Source of the DNA: Corylus avellana
Taxonomy: Eukaryota > Streptophyta > Magnoliopsida > Fagales > Betulaceae
NCBI RefSeq assembly: GCF_901000735.1
Contig: NC_081543.1
Span: 9,035,921-9,099,920 of the forward strand
Reading direction: 5' to 3'
Length of the DNA: 64,000 nucleotides
The position numbers were made by a program, and so were the translations under genes. Under the pieces are notes generated by a model. That model made no database searches and had not been told where the DNA came from. It worked only from the letters and a program-made list of their open reading frames with translations. Within the stretch, counting starts at the first letter, position 1. Every line of letters begins with the position of its first letter. Positions 43,601-55,889 of the stretch are shown here, one piece after another.

Positions 43601-46600
43601 CATTATGTTCTAAGATTCCTTTTGGTACTGAGAATAATCAAAATGATATAGTTGAGGAGCTGAGGATCCTTGCATACTTGAGATAACCCATCTCTTCCCT
43701 TTCTCTCTCTGTCTCTTATTAAAGAGTCAGCTCTGCACTAGCTATTGTCATGTAGCAATTAATGGGAATATCATGGGATGAAATGAAACTTCATATTAAT
43801 ATGCTCACCGCTGTTTTTTATAGTAAAATAATATCTAATCTTGACCATGATACTGTTTCCTATTTAAACAATTTCTCAGCAAAACATAATTAAGTAGAGT
43901 TATAACACATCTTTGAATAATGGGCTCATATCCGAGTACATTCTTATACCAGAAAACCCAACATCTCAGCTATCACCCCACATTTAGATGTTTCATAAAA
44001 AGTGTCTTGTGGATAAGTGCAGCCATGTCTGACATTGTGTTTGGATCTATTAGTTTTCTTGTTTATTTATGCTTTCCTCTAACAAATATCCTCTCTAATG
44101 TTCCTGTTTGAGAAACTAAACTAATGAATTGTTGCCATCGATAATTAGTTGCCTGACTTTGTAATCATCATTTCGTGAGGAGCCAACTGTCCAAAAGCTG
44201 CTGCAATACTTTTATACTGTAGCTGCTTCATATTTCCGTTGTTTCTCTTGTGATCCATTGTGTCTATACATTTCACTCTTTTGCATAAGCACAAGTTTTT
44301 TTTACTCATTGATAATATTTTTCCTTAAGGGTCCTTTGGTTCAATTTGTCTGTGCCATTGTTTCTCATTTTGGATGAAGTTCTGTATACCCTTAACTAAT
44401 TTTGACTTTGATATTTTGTTTTTGGATAGCCAAATGCCTAAATTATTATTTCAAGCACAAAGCTAATATCTAGCCTCTTTCTAAAACAAATACAAGTTTT
44501 GATCTTTCCTAGGGCTGCTGAGTAACCCTAGGTAAGGATCTTTCCTAGGCCTGCCGAGTAACCAAAAAAGGCCACCCTCAACAGAACCTTAGCTTGCCAA
44601 ACACTTCTCCAAGGGAAACATGAACCATCACGACAACCTATGACATTGTAGAAGGATTTAACACCAAACAAGCTCATTTTGGAAGGGACCCACCACAACT
44701 TATGCCCCCCTTGTCATCGCATTCTCACTAAGTACAACACCCTGAAGAACGAGGTAAAGGTTTCCACCTCCCAATAATGAGCCGTTCTAGTAAAGCTCAC
44801 AGTCCACTGAATGACACCTCCAGAAAATTCCACGTGAGTCGCAATAGAAGCGTCCTTTACACAAGCAGTACCAAATGAAATTGAAAAGGCTTCCTTATGG
44901 GCCGTATCCCAACACCAAAGATTATGTCAGAATCTAACATTGGAGCCATCTCCCACTTCAAATTTAGTATGACTACAAAACTTTTCCCAGCCCCTCATAA
45001 TATTCTTCCATAAACCCATCCGATATGCCCCAATAGGCTCACTAGAACACCATCCTCTCAAGCACTTCCATATTTAGAGTCCACCACCACCCTTCACCAA
45101 TCCTCTCTCTCATGCGCATAGCACCAAAACCGTTTTCCTAAGAGAGTATGATTGAACTTCAGTAAGTTCTTAATCTCCAACCCTCCATTAGAGAAATCAC
45201 TTTGTGGGTTCTCAATACGGGTTTGCAACATTCGCACGGAGATGAAATAAGGACATGAAGTACGTAGGTAAATTAGATAGGGTGCTCTTAATAAGGGCAA
45301 TCCTATCACTCTTAGACAAAAACAACCGATGTTCTATTTTCTCAATAACACTGTTCCATATGTGCTTGGCCTTATAGGATACACCCCATGGGAGACCAAT
45401 ATACTTCAAGGGCAGAGACACAACCCCAAAACCCAGAATTTCAGCCAACCCAGCTATATTATCAACATATCCCACAGGAACCAATTCTGACTTGGCTAAG
45501 TTCGTCTTCAAACTTGACACTCTTCAAATAATAAGAATAAACTCCATAAATTGTGTTGATGATTTAGGTCGGCCCTACAAACAAGTAAGGTATCATCAAC
45601 AAACAAAAGATAAGAGATACCAGTCCCTGTCCCCACAGAAAAGCTAGATAACAAATCTCCACTCATTGCAGCTGAAATCATCCTGACCAACACCTCCATC
45701 GCTATGACAAACAGCAAAAGAGACGAAGGGTCCCCTCACCTCAAGCCACGAGAGTTGCTAAAGAAGCATGTGGGAGAGCCATTCACCAAACAAAGAACCG
45801 CACCAAGGAGATACAATGAGCTATCCCTGATCACCATTTCCCCTCAATCCCGCACCTTCTCAGCATGTACAATAGGAAATCCCAATTAACGGAACACTGG
45901 ATTTCACTGGTACCTGAAGGTCCTTAACACTAATTTCCAGTGGGAGCTATTGAGATACTGAAGAGCATTTCAAAAAGTCATTTGTAATCCTCATGAGCTT
46001 CAAGATCTTTGAAATTTCTGTGTGCCAAGCAGCTTATTCAGCTTCATTCTTATCTTTTCAAATTTTCATAAATAAACTCAGTTCATCTTCTCATTTATTT
46101 GACTCAAGACAGGACTATATCCTTGGTCTTTCATGGATATTTCAGACCTTTCAAGAAGAAAATTGTGTTAGCCAATTATTTTTATTATTATTATTATTAT
46201 TATTATTTTTTCATTAATTGTGTTTGCCTTTTCAGAATAATATTAATTATTTGGGGAAAACCGTAATTGAGTTCTACTTACAGCCTACCATGCCTTCAAC
46301 ATGATTTTGTGAATATTTGATTGTCATGTATTTCTTGGATGGGAAATACTAACTGGCAGCTCCCAACTTAGTTTTAAGAAACCCACATTAGTCTTCATCA
46401 TGTGGTCAAAGATGTCTTAGAAAGTTGGACAAATTGAACCGACATGAAGACAAATTTAACCATAAATACTGGGTTGTGGAAAATTTGACAAAATCTCTGA
46501 ATTTTCGACACACAAACACAGACATCATGTTTCTTGAATTGTTTGAACAATAGAATTGGCTGAGTTGGGAAGCAAAGCCAGTTGGATTGCACCAGAAGTA

Positions 46601-47843
46601 GGAGAATAATAAAATAGTTTACCGGATCAGTTGCAATGTTTTGGCCAGAAAATTCGATAGCTTGAAGCAAAATGGATTTAGGCCAGAAAGTATATTTGCT
46701 GATCAGAATTATGATTTTTTTCTTCATGCTATTGCATCCTGCAGGTGTTGTAAAGCTGGGAGCTACGATCCCATGTGAATACCTTTGAGATTCATTCTTT
46801 AGTTGCGGATACATATTAGTCTTCAATGTTTTTCACATTTTGGTAACACCTCTGGTATAAAATATCTTGAGCGATTTTTCCTTTGTTTTGTCCAGGACAT
46901 GGAATCTGTTGTGGAGACCATGATGCAGCAGCTTTTGTCTAAGGAGATTCTTCATGAGCCAATGAAGGAGATAGGAGAGAGATATCCAAAGTGGTTGGAA
47001 GATCATAAAGCCAGCTTGAGCAAAGAAGATTATGAACGCTATTCCCACCAATATCAACTCATAAAAGATCTAAATGAAGTTTATGAAAATGATTCTAGTA
47101 ACTTCAACAAGGTTGTTGAGCTCATGCAGAAAATGCAGGAATGTGGCCAACCACCGAACGATATTGTCCAAGAGCTTGCTCCTGATTTTGATATAGCTAA
47201 TCTTGGACAGATGTAAGTGTTCTACTTTATTAATTTTGGAAATGTTCCATGAGTGTTATATATTTTCATGGAAAGTAAGAACAATAGAATGGAATGACAT
47301 CTGGAAAGCTCGTTACATAGTTGTCTAGTAGAGAGTTAATTCATGAATTTATTGTTTTTTCAGTATTATACAAGCTAAAATGTGTTAAAGAATTTTTTTT
47401 TTTTTTTTAAGTAATTGGCCTTAAGGGGAGGGAAAATGGGATATTCGAACTAATGACTTTCGCTTCATGAGGCGTAATCTCCGGCTGATTGAGTTACTTT
47501 TAGGGTAGCTGAAACTTGTCAAAGATAATCTGCTCAAGTGTGGAACCTGTCTGAAATTAGTTTGATTCAAGGAGTTTGTCTTCAGAATCCTTTTATTTGT
47601 GGCCTGGAGTAGATCATAAAGAGATACCCTAATTTTTATTTTTTTTATTTTTTGTTGGCATATGTTTTTCCTTAATTTCTAAATACAGCTCTGCATTATC
47701 TTAGTATATATATGCTTGCAGTAGAGACTGCCAATATTCTGTGCTTATTCTAGATACTATATCAACTGACTGAGGAATCAACATTTCTGTTTTGCAGCTC
47801 TCCAGAGATGCTCGAGTCTCAGACAAATTGTTCTGTAATGTGA
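40618..47843 (+). CDS. PEX19: Peroxisome biogenesis protein 19 (PEX19), 5 exons
   Basis: PEX19 is the cytosolic chaperone and import receptor for peroxisomal membrane proteins, docking on PEX3. Exons: 40618-40657, 40734-40782, 40874-41165, 46896-47212, 47798-47843. They encode 247 residues, like Arabidopsis PEX19. The N-terminal PEX3-binding part reads [20 protein letters not shown]. The middle reads [19 protein letters not shown] and [18 protein letters not shown]. The C-terminal cargo-binding domain reads [29 protein letters not shown] and [16 protein letters not shown]. The 46-nt last exon encodes [14 protein letters not shown], so the protein ends in a CaaX box (C-S-V-M) expected to be farnesylated. 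Intron 3 is 5730 bp and contains two antisense LINE fragments. Intron 4 contains a SINE. A (GA)n tract precedes the ATG. Confidence 0.97.
41540..42880 (-). mobile_element. LINE fragment in PEX19 intron 3 (antisense), A
   Basis: Minus-strand reading runs from the reverse-transcriptase end ([48 protein letters not shown] at 42300-42600) to the zinc region near 41880-41960 ([10 protein letters not shown], then [12 protein letters not shown]). It reaches a 3'-UTR-like end near 41545. Stops and frameshifts are common. Confidence 0.75.
44570..45900 (-). mobile_element. LINE fragment in PEX19 intron 3 (antisense), B
   Basis: Minus-strand reading shows reverse-transcriptase core motifs [17 protein letters not shown] and [15 protein letters not shown] (active-site FVDD in place of FADD). 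These are followed by [20 protein letters not shown] and [18 protein letters not shown], then [21 protein letters not shown]. The frame is broken in several places. It is related to fragment A but not continuous with it. The interval 42880-44570 between them shows no recognisable feature apart from an imperfect tandem duplication at 44504-44562. Confidence 0.8.
46176..46209 (+). repeat. (TTA)n microsatellite
   Basis: A run of TTA units in PEX19 intron 3. A similar (ATT)n run lies at about 40320-40345 upstream of the gene. Confidence 0.9.
47393..47511 (-). mobile_element. tRNA-derived SINE in PEX19 intron 4 (antisense)
   Basis: On the minus strand, the A-box-like TAACTCAATCAGCCGG is followed by the B-box-like AGTTCGAAT (complement of 47443-47451) and ends in a run of A (T run at 47393-47408). 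Flanks AAATGTGTTAAAGAAT and AAACTTGTCAAAGATA may be a decayed duplication. It has the same architecture as the 51998-52111 copy. Confidence 0.7.
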
Positions 47844-49197
47844 GGCAGTGCCTTTCCATCCTGCGGCATGTCCCTCTAGCTGATACTTCACCATTGGATA
47901 TTTCTATTTTTTTTAGAAATTTCTTAGAAATAAAGTTGGTTTCACTCAGATTGAAGTTGTATGTTCCCAAAATCAGATGATGAGGTGCTCAATTTCAGAG
48001 ATTCAGAATTGCATCATTTGAAGCTTGTAAATGTCTGGCGGTGTAAGCTGGAGCCAAAATGTTGGGTTTTTATAGGTATAAATTTAAGCAACTTGCTTGC
48101 TGTTTCTATGGAAGAGCTGCTTCTGCATGTTTTTCTATATATTATTGTTGCTGTTGGGATTTTTTTGGGTTTTTTTTGGAAACTAAACAAAACCTCCTCC
48201 GAACTTTCACTCGTTTTAACACTGCTCTCAAAGTTTAAAAACTCTTAATTAAGAGTATTGAACTTTCAATTTCTTTCAATTATTTTCTTTTGTTATGATT
48301 TTTGTTAAATTTTATCAAAATTTTCAAATTATCTCTTATTTTTTATTATAAAAAATATTGTAAAGATGTTGCAAATATATATATTTTTTTATAAAAAAAA
48401 AACATGGGTATTTTAAATTATTTGATAAGATTTAATGAAAAATTCCAATGAAATGAAGTAATTGAAAGAAATTAAAAAATCGATACGAATTTCAAAAAGT
48501 AATTTCAAAAGCATGGAAGTTAGAGGAGTTTTCTTTCTAAGTTTTCCTTTATTTTTTATATTTTCCTTTTTAATATGTCTTCCAATCAATGTCACAGCAC
48601 TCAAAAGTTGAAAGGAAGAAAACTTTTAAGTTCATTTTCCTGGCCGCTGAGATTTTCATTGTGGACTTTTGCAAAGGACTCCTTTTATTCTTATGGTTTC
48701 AATGGATGGAGATTCTTAGCAAATTGCTATCAGAATTATTAGCAAAGGACAAATGTAAGAGTCTTATAAGATTTATTTCTTCGAACAAATTTTGGATAGT
48801 CTAACAGTCTGTCCACCTGTTTAGACAGATAAGTCTTATAAAAACTCGGATTTGCTAGAGATGTGGATCCTAAAAATCACAATGGACAAAATGTGCCCGA
48901 TATTTTAATCGACTAAACAAAAAAGATCGCACCCAACCAATCAGAAGCCGCTACAATTTTTCAAAAAATATCAAAAAATTTGATTATTACAGAAACTCAC
49001 AAAAATGTTTAACAAATAATGAACGAATAAAATGGACATAAGTTTTGTTAAGTACATGTATGCAAAAATTAATGTGAAGGAATAAATGGATTTCCAAGTA
49101 AAAAGAAAACCCCAAAAAAAAAAAAAGAATAAATAAATTGATTGTTAAAGTAATTTAAAAAAAAAAGAAAAAAAAAAGAAATTGATTTTGAGTTATG
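47844..49197. other. Convergent intergenic region PEX19 / pectinesterase
   Basis: It holds the PEX19 3' UTR (to roughly 48.1-48.25 kb), an inverted-repeat element of about 350 bp (about 48184-48532) and AT-rich sequence up to the pectinesterase stop. In that element, AAACCTCCTCCGAACTTTC mirrors GGAAGTTAGAGGAGTTTT. No gene is seen. Confidence 0.5.
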
Positions 49198-52100
49198 CTA
49201 ACTGTCAGAGAGTGCGATCCAATGCCTCCCATTGACGAAACTTTTAACGAGGAATGGATGGGCCGAGTTGAAATCGAGCTCTGGGGCCCATGACACCGCT
49301 TTCAGCACCTCAGCTCCCGGGCCCCAGCACTTGTATGCTCCCAAAAGCACAGTCCTGTACCCAACAAATCTGTTCTTAATAACAATGCAATAATACAAGC
49401 CCCACCACATTCCCCTTTGAAAATTACTCAAACCCTAGCATGGATAAAGACATATTATTATGTTCCATAAGAATTCAGGGCAATTATTTATCTGAATTGT
49501 TACTAATTTGAGCAAGTAATGTGAGAGGCCACCTGTCTGGGTAAGTGGCCTTAAAACTTAAAATTTATTTGGACAAATAGGTCTCAAATAAGGATCAGGA
49601 TCCCCTGCATTTCCAAATAAATTATAGATTCTAAAATTATGTAAATTCAAGTCGTTCCTTGCATCGAACATCTTGAAAAATGTTACCAATTAAAAATGTA
49701 TCATGTTACTATGGCAGATAAAAAGAATTCCCATCCCAAAAGGCTTTTTCTTTATTTTTGAAGAGACGCTCAAAGCTTTTTTATAACATAACCTGATGCA
49801 AATATACTCAATTCTCATTGCTAATATACTTCATTTTTAGTATGTAACATTTATAAGTCGTTTGGTGCAAGAAACTGTATAAATTTACATAATTTTAGAA
49901 TTTGTATATTTTTTAAAATTGCGAGAGATCCTTATTCTTTATATAAAGTCTATCAAATTATTAGCAATTCCAACATATAATTATTGAATCTAAATTCCAT
50001 ATTATGTTTTATTAAAGAGAATATGATATCCTATACATAAAGCTATATATAGTATGACTTTTTGAGCCTTCAACGACATGTTTTGTTGACTAATGTTTGT
50101 GGCATTATGAGCACCCTTCTCTTTTTGTTCCCCCAACCCCCTTAAATTTTGCATTTTGATTCTCAATCAGGATCCCACCCCCACAATCCATAATGAATTT
50201 TACTGGGTTTTGTAAACACTAAACACAGTGAAGGTGACCCGCGGCCCAAGTGGTTGTGAAAAGGCGTGAATGAACAGAAAGGTGGGTGCCCCCCAAAATC
50301 AGCAAATCAGGTCAACTGTAATCAATGGGGGAATCACCGGAAATGTTGACGATGATGATAGAGAAATGAGGAAGAAGTAAAGTAAATGCTCACTTGTTGT
50401 TGTTGTTGATGTTGTTGGTGGGGTCCCCTCCATCCCAGCCACCATGTGCAACGACATCCTCGAAGTAGGTGAAGGAGTAGACAATCCGGGCGTACCGCCC
50501 CATGGCCCGACCCACGTAGAGCGGACCAGTGCCCGTCACCCGGCACCGGACAAATGCGAACCCCGTCTTCTCGTCTGGCTTGCTCCTGAACTGTGCTGCG
50601 ATGGAGCCGAACCCTGTCGCGATTGAGTGTAGCTCACACTCCTGCGTCAGTCAACCACCCGTTTACGTGAGAAAGAAGAAGATAAAAATAAATAAATAAA
50701 TACATAAAAAACCCTCACTGGAAAAAAAAAAATAATAATAATACATAATGCAATACAATTATCTCAACTAAATTTCAGTTATTGCTTACAAAAATAAAAG
50801 AAAGAATAAATAGAATTTTGGTACTTGTGATTTTTAAAAAATGATTAATTACTCAATAAGATAAGCCCAAAAAAAAAAAAAATTATTGACGTTAGAAAAG
50901 TTGACAAAATCTGTTAATATATTACATCAGCATGAATCAGGCCGACCATAAGAGAAGGCTAATGGGAATGGTTTAGTTACCTCTCAAATTATTATTATTA
51001 TTATGTGTCATTTGGGGTGGTTTGGTCAACCCCGATATGATTAGAAGGGATGGTTCAATTGAACCACCTTCAAGGTCATTGGGGTAGCTCGACCACCCTC
51101 ATTTAGCAGATCAACGGATTATGTTAACTTTTTTAATGGCAAAGACTAATTTGTTTTTTTTTTTCTTACCCGATGGAGTAATTAATAATTTTTTAAAACT
51201 CAGAGAGATATTTATCAACGTTCAAAATTACAATAACCAAAAATACATTTATCTCAAAATAAAATAAAATAAACCTCAAAGATGTTACAGACCTCAACAC
51301 TTTTTTTTCCAAATTATCTTTCCCAAATGATCTGAACCTCACGTTGATTTAAGAAAAAAACACAATCTAAACTTATTTATTTCTTAAATGGACCAGATCA
51401 TTTAGAAAAGAAAATTTGAAAAAAAGTATTGGGTTCTTTAGCATTTCTCATATAAGATAATAAAAAGGGGTAACCTTCTCAGGATTCTCTCAACTGGAAA
51501 ATATTCAGTTAGTTATATTTTAAGGGTATTTTTGTATTTTCACTTTTTGAGATGACAAAAATACTCCTATATTTATATATTATAACCAGCTAAATATTCT
51601 TCAGCTCATTTGAACTAGAGAGAATCTTAATTACTTCTAAGTTAGGATTCATCTCAACCCATAATTAACCTGCATGTAATGGGAAACGTGCTTCACACTT
51701 CAAATGCATGTGATTATACAGTTCCCCCAATGCGTACCTTCCTTTTCCTTTTTCTTTCTCTTTTTCAACAATCTTTGGTGGACACTAGCTAGCTACCCGA
51801 CTTGCTGCTTCTTATGGACTCTCATCACCAAGTTTTGAAAATTAATTCTAAATTTTACATTTTTATAATATAAAATTCTTTGAAAATTAATTATTCATCT
51901 CCCTAAAAGTGCTTTTTTAGTTTTTTCCCCTCACACCTTAATTTAATTAATGCTCAACACTCTCATTAGATTTATATTACATTTATTTCACTTTGTTTTT
52001 GTTTTTTTTTTTTTTTTTACATGTCCGCATAAGAGGGGGGAGGGAGATTCGAACTTGTAACCTCTACTTCATTAAATGTGATCCCAACCGATTGAGCTAT

Positions 52101-53580
52101 CTCTTGGAGACTTATTTCACTTTGTTAATCCGTCATTATTAAAAAAATAAAAAGATAAAAAATCTGACACAGCAGTATGTGTACGTCCCATTTGTTTAAA
52201 ACACAAGCCATTAATCAAATCTACATGCCATAACCCATTCTCCATGCACACTTTCTTTTTTAATTCTTAAGATAATTAAGATAAGCATGCTTTCATTTAA
52301 ATAACAATTATGAAAGATAGGGTGAAAAAAAAGAGAGTAAAAATAAAATTTTTTTTTCTTAAAAAAACAACACTTTTTGTCAGAAAAAAAGTTTGTCTCC
52401 CTTTGAGACAGTACCACAGATGAGACAGCAGAAAAGGAGAGCTGATCGACAGCCACTGTCTCAGTTCAGACTCTCATGCATATATATGCTGCTGCATTAT
52501 ATTATTTTAGAAATTCTAAGGGTTAATTAAGGGTAATTAACGAAGATGGATAATCGTAATCTAAGCAAGATTAATTAGCTAGCTGCTTAATCATTAATTA
52601 CCTTGTACATGGAGCGAGCATTACCAAAAATGAAGTCTATGGAGCCCTCAATGTAACACTCCTTGAAGTAATGCCGTCCCGCATCGTCGCAAAGAGTGTC
52701 CTGTGCGCCGTAGAATCCGCACCCAGCGAAATATGCCTTATCCCCTGATATCCGGAATGCCAACGCTTGCCATCCCTGCATGCCCGGCAATGGTGCCGGC
52801 GCTGTATTCTACAATCAAATTATATATTAACGTAATGATTATATGTATAAAAAAAATGTTACGTTTACAACAAAATTTTTATATATAGTACGTGTTCAAG
52901 ATATTACTGTTGAAGATTTGCAAAAGAATATTTTTTCTCTTCTGAATTAGTAGTACTATTACTACTATACCTTGAAGCTGATGTTTCTGGCTGAGAAATA
53001 ATTGGCAAAAACAGCGACAGAAGCTGTTCTGTAAGTACGCAGCTGTTGCCCGTTGGGCCCCCGGTCACCGGCCCTGTCATGCCATTCAATCACAGTCACG
53101 TCTCTGCCTGCGCCTTGAAATGTGATGTACGGCTTCGTCACGGGCACTACCACCTTCTCTCTGCACCAATGCAATAATATTATACTCCATCTCGTAAAAA
53201 TTAATTATATGAAATTAAGAGTTGATTTTCACTGCTACGTTATCTTAGTTTCGAAGGAGAATATATTGTTACATGTAACATCCGGCGCTTATTTGAATGA
53301 CGACGTTCTGTGTGTTGTTTACTGGGATGGAATCTACGGCGGCTTGGACAGACCGGAAATCGGCGGAGCCGTTAACAGCGACAGAGATGAGGCGGAGGCC
53401 GACGGGTCCGACCCATTTGTGGGGGTTCTTGGTTAGGTTGGTGGAAGCTGTGGCATTGACTAAATTGAGGAGGCTTCGGTAGTGAAAGCTGGTAACAGGT
53501 AAAGGCTTTTGAAGTAATAACAACAAGCTGATCAAAATGAAGAAGAATGAGATGATGAAGAAAGAATTGGGAGAAGCCAT
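49198..53580 (-). CDS. Pectinesterase (pectin methylesterase), secreted, 5 exons
   Basis: It removes methyl esters from homogalacturonan in the cell wall. Exons: 53273-53580, 52971-53160, 52602-52808, 50394-50641, 49198-49354, encoding about 369 residues. The N-terminus [20 protein letters not shown] is a signal peptide or signal anchor. There is no inhibitor pro-domain, so this is the short (group 2/type II) form. All active-site blocks are present: [18 protein letters not shown] (transition-state Gln), GAQDTLCDD (Gln and first catalytic Asp), IDFIFGNA (second Asp), and [15 protein letters not shown] in place of the usual YLGRPW. The GRAMG version and the WDGGDPTNN segment fit the clade with probable pectinesterases 53/68. 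The last exon has KCWGPGAEV and VSWAPELD. Exon 1/2 joins as Y-I-EKVVVP, where most family members have Y-R-EK. A SINE and inverted-repeat elements sit in intron 3. Confidence 0.95.
50815..51252. mobile_element. Inverted-repeat element with GC-rich core in pectinesterase intron 3
   Basis: The left arm (TTTAAAAAATGATTAATTAC near 50831) mirrors GTAATTAATAATTTTTTAAA near 51178. The core at 51005-51105 has the GGTGGTTTGGTCAACCCC and CTCGACCACCC words. The ends are approximate. Confidence 0.6.
51482..51630. mobile_element. Palindromic MITE, copy 2
   Basis: GGATTCTCTC...TTAGTTATA at the left mirrors TATAACCAGC...GAGAGAATCTTA at the right. The centre GGGTATTTTTGTATTTTCAC and GACAAAAATAC is shared with 37961-38109. 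Confidence 0.8.
51983..51997. repeat. SINE target-site duplication, left
   Basis: TTATTTCACTTTGTT, identical to 52112-52126. Confidence 0.92.
51998..52111 (-). mobile_element. Complete tRNA-derived SINE, 114 bp, in pectinesterase intron 3
   Basis: On the minus strand it begins GTCTCCAAGAGA. It has the A box TAGCTCAATCGG (complement of 52088-52099) and the B box GTTCGAATC (within the complement of 52046-52054), and ends in a poly(A) (T run near 52001-52018). It is bracketed by a perfect 15-bp duplication. The body is short and derived from a tRNA. It is oriented with the pectinesterase gene. Confidence 0.92.
52112..52126. repeat. SINE target-site duplication, right
   Basis: TTATTTCACTTTGTT, identical to 51983-51997. 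Confidence 0.92.
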
Positions 53581-54565
53581 TAGAATAGCATTAAATGCTC
53601 AGAGAATAGAATGATGGAGAATGTTTTAACGTTGGATTTCTTGGGTTTTTTAATTTGCTTTGCTTTGGAGTCTGGAGAATTCAAGAATATATGCTGGGAG
53701 GACAATAGAGACACATTTATAATCTGAGTAATCTGAAATATATATTTTATAGTATGTTTTTGGCAGAACATGTATTTCGGCCTTTCTAACGGTCATTTTT
53801 TGCTTATGCAGCAGGCTATCTATCTAGGCTTTTTGGTATTCTTGGCTGGCAATGGACACAAGTCTCCATGTGGGTCATCATCTTTTTTGGCTTTGCGCCG
53901 CTCCGTGAGGTACCCTCCTGCGTGTAGGGACCTTGACATGATGTTATATGGATCTCAGCCAACATTAATTCCTGGTTTTATAGCAATCTAATCATTTTAA
54001 ATTCTTACATCAGGGATATAGTAATTCTCGATTGCGGGTCTTATCAAAAACTTATGTCAAGTTGAAAAATGTGTATAAAATATGTAAACCATAATTCTAC
54101 CCATATAATTAAATAAGTAATACCCATCAATTATAATTCGTTAATTTTGTATTGAGCTGATGGCGAGTTTGCGGGGGTGTTAAAAAACGTCCAGATCCTA
54201 CTATAGAATGATTTAGGACAAAAAAGAAAAAAAAAACAATGCCCTTTAACCATGTTGAAAGTTATATGATTTAGGGTTTAGGTGTATTAATTCCTTATCG
54301 TTTCCCCTTATCTTGGCCCTCTGGTAGACAATATGGCAGACTCTATATATATATATGAACTGAAATGAGTGGCCGAGAGAGAAGGGTGAGGGTTGATAAA
54401 ATCTCCTTGGTAGCTCAAATTAACGGTCACCTATGGGGAAGATCCAAGGGTGGTGGTGGGCGTGCACGACAATGATGGTCCAGGCATGGCTGAATAGTAT
54501 TTTTTGTATGTATTGCACCTTCATCGGATTTCCTCCAACATTTTCCTGGTCCCTGTGGGAGCCCA

Positions 54566-54568
<3 letters not shown>

Positions 54569-54616
<48 letters not shown>

Positions 54617-54617
54617 T
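54569..54617 (+). repeat. Compound (CT)n(TA)n microsatellite
   Basis: An uninterrupted CT run followed directly by a TA run. Confidence 0.95.
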
Positions 54618-54684
54618 AAAATAGAAATCTAGTTTTCCGAACGTTGGAAACCTGAGCCCCCCTTCTCTCAATTTGGGCATGAGA

Positions 54685-54717
<33 letters not shown>

Positions 54718-55371
54718 TACCAAAAACTCGTACAGGGATTTGCAATTATTGTGACCAACATGCCCCTCAAAGTTGCTCATGAATGATGATGATGATGATT
54801 GCAGGGATGATAGGTGAAGGCCCCTCCCTTTCTCTTTTTTATATTTGGTGATTTTGGTCAACCTCAGACCTGTTAACTATGATTGCACTATATATGTGTT
54901 GTTCGTTAAGTTGTCATTAAAAAAAAAAAAATAAAAAAATAAAAAAAAACGTGGGATAATGTAGTGTATAGGTAGAAGACCCAAATTTTATGTTACTTTT
55001 AGAGACGGGTTTGTAAGAGATTTATGTTTTGGACAAAATATGTGGCGGGCGTGTTTGATGTGGGCAAGTTAGGTGACACGAACGATTTTTCCTTTTCTAA
55101 TTGCAATTTAATTAAAAATTTGTTCAACATTGACCCCAAAAGAGCCTTGGAAATACTTCCTCAATTATGAATCGAGCACGAATAGCTTATTTAGGAAGTG
55201 ATGAGATTGGGTTTGATGTAAATGTGAAAGTAATTTTGAAGGGTTTTTTTTTTTTTTTTAATGTTGAAAATTATTTGTTAATGTTTTGATAGAGAAAAGA
55301 AAAAAAGAAAGAATGAATGAGTTATCAAAACGAGATCATTAATACAACGAGTGGATTTGATTGATGAGAAA

Positions 55372-55536
55372 TGCTATACTCCTCAAAGTTTTTTCTTTAA
55401 AATTTGGTTTTCAAATGATTTGTCACCATTCTATAAATTAATGACACATTTTTAAAAATAATAGATTTCATGTGATGATGACATATCATTTGGAAATCCA
55501 AATGAAATATGTTGGACTTTGAGTAGCAATGGACTA
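55372..55536. mobile_element. Short inverted-repeat (MITE-like) element
   Basis: TGCTATACTCCTCAAAGT and ACTTTGAGTAGCA form the ends. Inside, TTTTCAAATGATTTGTCA mirrors GACATATCATTTGGAAA. Confidence 0.6.
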
Positions 55537-55889
55537 AACCCAAATGGGCACCTATAATAGGCCCATTTAGCTTATTGATCAACTAGGAATATAGTCCAAC
55601 TATACAAGTAGAATTATGGAACTTTTATAGAGATGGAATTTACTATGCGAATAAATTCTCTCTATCTTCTTAAGTATCTTTTTCTAGGCTTTAAACTCCA
55701 TCTAGAAAGCTCTTGTAGTGTGGAAAGATTGTGGTTTGCTTGCTTAATAGGTCACCAACTCTCAACTATGAGTAAATGCTACTCTTTAAACCCACTTATC
55801 ATACTGATGTCATACCACTACAAAACAAAAGTCCAATTAGTGATTTTTTTGGAAATAATAATAATAATAAATATTTTTTTTTAAAAAAA

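Noticed and set aside
50444..50626. Plus-strand open frame in pectinesterase exon 4
   Set aside because: It is the complementary frame of a conserved exon containing GRAMG and WDGGDPTNN on the minus strand.
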